From: Paractinoplanes bogorensis
GTDB taxonomy: Bacteria > Actinomycetota > Actinomycetes > Mycobacteriales > Micromonosporaceae
DNA: 64,000 nucleotides
Assembly: GCF_018829635.1 (NCBI RefSeq)
Contig: NZ_JAHKKG010000007.1
Coordinates: 186,001-250,000, forward strand
Reading direction: 5' to 3'
Position 1 is the first letter of the stretch, and each line of letters opens with the position of its first letter. Shown piece by piece: positions 61,162-64,000 of the stretch. Under the pieces are notes generated by a model, which saw only the letters and a list, made by a program, of their open reading frames with translations, had not been told where the DNA came from and searched no databases. Made by a program: the position numbers and the translations under genes.

Positions 61162-61887
61162 ATGGAAAACGCCCTGCAAAGCTTCTTCGTCTCCATTCCC
61201 CAGGCCGCCGCGCTCTGGCTGGTCATCCTGGTCGCCATCGCCGTGGCCGGGGCCTACGTCGGCCTGCCGCGCTCGGCGCCGGTTCCGCCGCTGACCCCGG
61301 CCCAGGCCGACGAGATGCGCTACGCCGACGAGGTCGTCGTGGCGGCTGAACGTGCCGCCGCCACCGCCGCCCGCCGCCGGGCCGAGTGGGCCGCCGCGCA
61401 GGAGCGGGTCGACGCCGCCTGGCGCGCGTTCGACGAGGCTGACCGCATCGCCCGCGAGGGAGCCCAGGCCGCCGCCTTTCCGCTGATGAGCCGGCGCCGC
61501 AAGCCGGGTGAGAACGCCGACCGCCAGCGCTACCTGCACCACGCCGCGGTCGCCGCCTGCCGGAACCGGCAGATCTCGATCGCCCAGCTCAACGACGTGC
61601 TCGCGCACCGCGGCTGGAACCCGCGGCTGCATCCGGTGGTGCAGGAGGGATTGCTGCGCAACGCGGTCCGGGCGCACCGCATGTCGCAGTACGAGGACGC
61701 GCAGAAGCTCGAGCAGGCCGCCTGGCAGGAGTCCGAACTGGCCGCCGAGGCGTTGCGCACCCTGCGGGCCGAGGCCGCCACGGCGATCGTGCGGGCCGCC
61801 GTGACCAAGGAGTCGCCGGCCGACGACGAGTGGTTCGCCGACCAGTGGGCGACCGGCGAGATCCCGGCCACCAAGGCCTACGCCTGA
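61162..61887 (+). CDS. Membrane-anchored coiled-coil protein of unknown function
   Basis: The protein has 241 residues with GAGG 6 bases before the ATG. One N-terminal span, AAALWLVILVAIAVAGAYVG, is followed by a long Ala/Glu/Arg-rich helix (about 45-105) likely to form a coiled coil. A charged globular part then contains RYLHHAAVAACRNRQISIAQ and LNDVLAHRGWNPRLHPVVQE. No signal cleavage site, so it is anchored with the bulk in the cytoplasm. Function unknown. Confidence 0.75.
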   Translation: MENALQSFFVSIPQAAALWLVILVAIAVAGAYVGLPRSAPVPPLTPAQADEMRYADEVVVAAERAAATAARRRAEWAAAQERVDAAWRAFDEADRIAREGAQAAAFPLMSRRRKPGENADRQRYLHHAAVAACRNRQISIAQLNDVLAHRGWNPRLHPVVQEGLLRNAVRAHRMSQYEDAQKLEQAAWQESELAAEALRTLRAEAATAIVRAAVTKESPADDEWFADQWATGEIPATKAYA

Positions 61888-61993
61888 TCGTCCCTTGTGG
61901 AGACGGGGACGTTCGCCCGCGACCATCAGGTTAGGCGGGTACCGTAACCGGGCAGGATGACCGCCGACACCTTATCGGGCAGGGGGCCAGAGC

Positions 61994-63037
61994 GTGGCAT
62001 CAACTCCGGCGGGCGGGCAGCCTCCCGTGATCCGGATGCACCGGGCCGCGCGCGTGGAGGACGCCCTCCACGAGATCGTCGAGCGCCGGCTGCGCAACCG
62101 GGGCTGGCGGCCGGTGATCACCGCCTACACCGGCTACGGCGCGCCGGGCTGGGCCCGGGTGATGGCCCGGGTCGTGCTGACCCGTGGCAATGCCCGGGAC
62201 AAGAAGCTCGACAAGACGCGCGGCTGGCGCAGCTTCACCAGTTCGCCGGTGCACAACACGGTCGTGAAGATCCAGATCGGCGACAGCATCACCGAGACCC
62301 GCACCGACCGCAGCGGCTACGTCGACACCCGGGTCAAGGGTGACCTCGAGCCGGGCTGGGGGAGCGTGCGGCTGTTCACCGAGGGCGCGGCTCCGGCCGA
62401 CGCGCCGATCCGGGTGGTCGACCCCGAGGCCCGCTTCGGCCTGATCAGCGACATCGACGACACGGTCATGGTCACCGCGCTGCCGCGTCCGCTGCTGGCC
62501 GCCTGGAACACGTTCGTGCTCGACGAGCACGCGCGCATGGCGGTGCCGGGCATGGCCGTCCTCTACGAGCGTCTGATCACGGCCAACGCGGGCACCCCGG
62601 TGTTCTACCTGTCGACCGGCGCCTGGAACGTGGCGCCGACGCTGTCCCGCTTCCTGTCCCGTCATCTCTATCCGGCGGGCCCGCTGCTGCTCACCGACTG
62701 GGGGCCGACGCCCGACCGCTGGTTCCGCAGCGGCCAGGAGCACAAGCGCACGACGCTGCAACGGCTGTCCCGGGAGTTCCCGAACATCCGCTGGCTGCTG
62801 ATCGGCGACGACGGGCAGCACGATCAGGAGATCTACTCCGAGTTCGCGCACGCGCACCCGGAAAACGTGGCCGCGATCGCGATCCGGCGCCTGTCGCCGA
62901 CCCAGTCGGTGCTGGCCGGCGCCATCCCGGGCCCGTCGGGCAACCCCGAGGCGGTCGGCTCGGGCGGAAAGACCTGGTTCTCCGCGCCCGACGGGGCCGG
63001 TTTGTGGTCGCTACTCCGCGATACTGATGTCGTCTGA
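61994..63037 (+). CDS. App1-type (LNS2/HAD) phosphatase family protein, DUF2183
   Basis: The protein has 347 residues from GTG 61994 with AGGGGG upstream. The HAD catalytic motif is DxDxT in LISDIDDTVMV (D153, D155, T157). PVFYLSTGAWNVAPTLSRFL and WLLIGDDGQHDQEIY supply the later Ser/Lys and Asp motifs. Eukaryotic App1 is a phosphatidate phosphatase; the bacterial relatives are assumed to act on phospholipid-like substrates. There is no signal peptide. Its 3' end overlaps a small gene on the opposite strand. Confidence 0.87.
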   Translation: MASTPAGGQPPVIRMHRAARVEDALHEIVERRLRNRGWRPVITAYTGYGAPGWARVMARVVLTRGNARDKKLDKTRGWRSFTSSPVHNTVVKIQIGDSITETRTDRSGYVDTRVKGDLEPGWGSVRLFTEGAAPADAPIRVVDPEARFGLISDIDDTVMVTALPRPLLAAWNTFVLDEHARMAVPGMAVLYERLITANAGTPVFYLSTGAWNVAPTLSRFLSRHLYPAGPLLLTDWGPTPDRWFRSGQEHKRTTLQRLSREFPNIRWLLIGDDGQHDQEIYSEFAHAHPENVAAIAIRRLSPTQSVLAGAIPGPSGNPEAVGSGGKTWFSAPDGAGLWSLLRDTDVV

Positions 63038-63196
63038 GTCCGCGGCAGCTGCCTCGGCCACCCGCTGGTGCAGCCGGTCGCGGATCTCGTCGGGCGTATA
63101 TTGCCGTCGTCTACGTTCGGCTCGCGCCACGACGGCGCCCGTTGCCGCGACCCCCGCCAGACCGGCCAATCCCACTACCTTCCACCAACGCATCAC
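63011..63196 (-). CDS. Small membrane-anchored protein
   Basis: 61 residues from GTG 63196 (or ATG 63193). WWKVVGLAGLAGVAATGAVV is a single span, followed by RAERRRRQYTPDEIRDRLHQ and an acidic tail. The span-Arg-rich-amphipathic layout suggests a real small gene, common in actinomycetes. It overlaps the App1 gene by 27 bp and is divergent from the gene at 63211. Confidence 0.55.
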   Translation of the reverse strand: MMRWWKVVGLAGLAGVAATGAVVARAERRRRQYTPDEIRDRLHQRVAEAAAADSDDISIAE

Positions 63197-63210
63197 TTGA
63201 GGATAGACAC

Positions 63211-63873
63211 GTGGACGCCGCCATCAGCCTCGACGAGGCCATCGACCTGACCCGGACCGGGGATATCTGGATCTTCCGGGGCCGCACGGGCGCCGACCGG
63301 GCGATCCAGACGCTGACCAACAGCCCCGTGAACCACGTGGGTATGGCGATCGTCGTCGAGGACATGCCGCCGCTCATGTGGCACGCCGAGCTCGGCCGGT
63401 CGCTACCCGACCTGTGGTCCGGTACGTTCCAGCGCGGGGTCCAGCTGCACGACCTGCGCGACGCGGTGACCGTGTGGGCGCACCGCTACGGCCAGCGGGG
63501 CTGGTTGCGGCAGCTGGAACCGGGTGTGCCCAAAGAGATGGAAGACAAGGCACTCAAGACGGTGGCCCGCCTCGACGGCACGCCGTTCCCGTCGTCGGCC
63601 CAGCTGGCCTGGCGCTGGGTGCGGGGCCGGGTGCCGCAGGTGCGGCCGCGGTGGCGCCTGCGCGGCGGCAAGGGCCCGGTCACCGAGGCCGCGCTCGAGA
63701 CCGCCTACTGCGCCGAGGTGGTCGCGGTGACGTACGAGGACATGGGGTTGCTGCCGCGGGGGCGGCAACCCAACTGGTACGACCCGGGTCGCTTCTGGAG
63801 CGGCGACGACCTCGAGCTGGCCGACGGTTTCACCCTCTCGGACGAGATCGAGGTGGACATCCCCGCCGACTAG
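63211..63873 (+). CDS. YiiX-like permuted NlpC/P60 (papain-fold) protein
   Basis: GTG 63211 with GAGGA upstream gives 220 residues. GDIWIFRGRTG, then VNHVGMAIVVED with His42, and later AYCAEVVAVTYEDMG with Cys167, follow the His-before-Cys order of the circularly permuted NlpC/P60 families (YiiX, YebB). A conserved basic/aromatic tail (NWYDPGRFWSGDDL) completes it. These enzymes may be amidases, peptidases or acyltransferases. There is no signal peptide. It lies next to an App1-type phosphatase, which may hint at membrane-lipid work. Confidence 0.75.
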   Translation: MDAAISLDEAIDLTRTGDIWIFRGRTGADRAIQTLTNSPVNHVGMAIVVEDMPPLMWHAELGRSLPDLWSGTFQRGVQLHDLRDAVTVWAHRYGQRGWLRQLEPGVPKEMEDKALKTVARLDGTPFPSSAQLAWRWVRGRVPQVRPRWRLRGGKGPVTEAALETAYCAEVVAVTYEDMGLLPRGRQPNWYDPGRFWSGDDLELADGFTLSDEIEVDIPAD

Positions 63874-63888
63874 GGCCACCTTGTCGGG

Positions 63889-64000
63889 ATGGGTGGTGTG
63901 CGATTGGTCGGGCGGGTGGCCGAGGTGGTCGCCCTCGACCGGTTGCGGGCCTCGGCCGAGCAGGGCGCGGGCGCCACGGTGCTGCTGATCGGTGAGGCCG
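63889..64000 (+). CDS. Start of a LAL-type (AAA-LuxR) regulator, cut by the window edge
   Basis: From ATG 63889 (or GTG 63898) 37 codons are visible: LVGRVAEVVALDRL, then ATVLLIGEA, where the window ends. This is the N-terminal pattern of LAL regulators: a short VGR motif, then a beta-strand leading into the P-loop (GEAGxGKS expected next). It resembles PLVGRADLL...VFVTGESG in the protein at 36407. The family call is an inference from this short part. Confidence 0.5.
   Translation, partial: MGGVRLVGRVAEVVALDRLRASAEQGAGATVLLIGEA

Overview
The window is a high-GC actinobacterial chromosome segment, most like a Micromonosporaceae genome of the Actinoplanes/Micromonospora type. This is inferred from gene content and codon use: LAL-type LuxR regulators, an ECF42-type sigma factor with a DGPF partner, an F420-type nitroreductase fold, DUF5995, DUF5691/SWIM and DUF5682 proteins, and many GTG starts. 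No rRNA, tRNA or CRISPR array was seen. Genes are dense on both strands, and both window edges cut a gene.

Layout. 1-3.7 kb: a secreted subtilisin (cut) divergent from two exported IPT/TIG-domain proteins. 4.0-8.4 kb: a tight operon of a Nudix-wHTH (NrtR-like) regulator, a J-domain/degenerate-kinase protein, a VWA protein and a PurA-like enzyme. A 41-bp palindrome precedes the operon, and a DUF1540 protein flanked by IdeR/DmdR-like boxes follows it. 8.4-11 kb: AAA ATPase, DUF385 protein, three DnaA-box-like repeats, methyltransferase. 11-18.3 kb: a translationally coupled four-gene module of SWIM/DUF5691, MoxR AAA, DUF5682 and VWA. 18.3-24.7 kb: SDR, Xi-class transferase, membrane protein, NarL-type two-component pair, Ca2+/H+ antiporter. 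24.7-31.7 kb: a LacI-controlled polysaccharide locus with a multidomain glycosidase and a discoidin-DUF1996 protein. They share a promoter design and a GGAGAGCGCTYTCC operator, which also sits in front of the lacI gene. 31.8-36.2 kb: DGPF protein with ECF42 sigma, then an OmpR-type two-component pair and DUF5995. 36.4-40 kb: LAL regulator divergent from a class III cyclase. 40.0-41.6 kb: an IS605-type element carrying only tnpB. 41.7-46.3 kb: parE-parC. 46.3-49.3 kb: paralogous membrane proteins, DUF2203, TM2 and sirtuin genes. 49.3-59.4 kb: LacI regulator, Opp-type ABC importer, GH1 beta-glucosidase and ROK regulator, probably for beta-glucoside oligosaccharides. 59.4-64 kb: methyltransferase, small membrane proteins, App1-type phosphatase, YiiX-like peptidase-fold protein, and the start of another LAL regulator.

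How genes work together. The clearest functional units are the two LacI-controlled carbohydrate loci, one extracellular and one for uptake and intracellular hydrolysis. The two least understood units are the NrtR-J/pseudokinase-VWA-PurA operon and the MoxR-VWA-DUF5682-SWIM module. Both look like regulated multiprotein machines rather than simple metabolic operons. Product names are based on motifs read by eye, so subfamily assignments are inferences.
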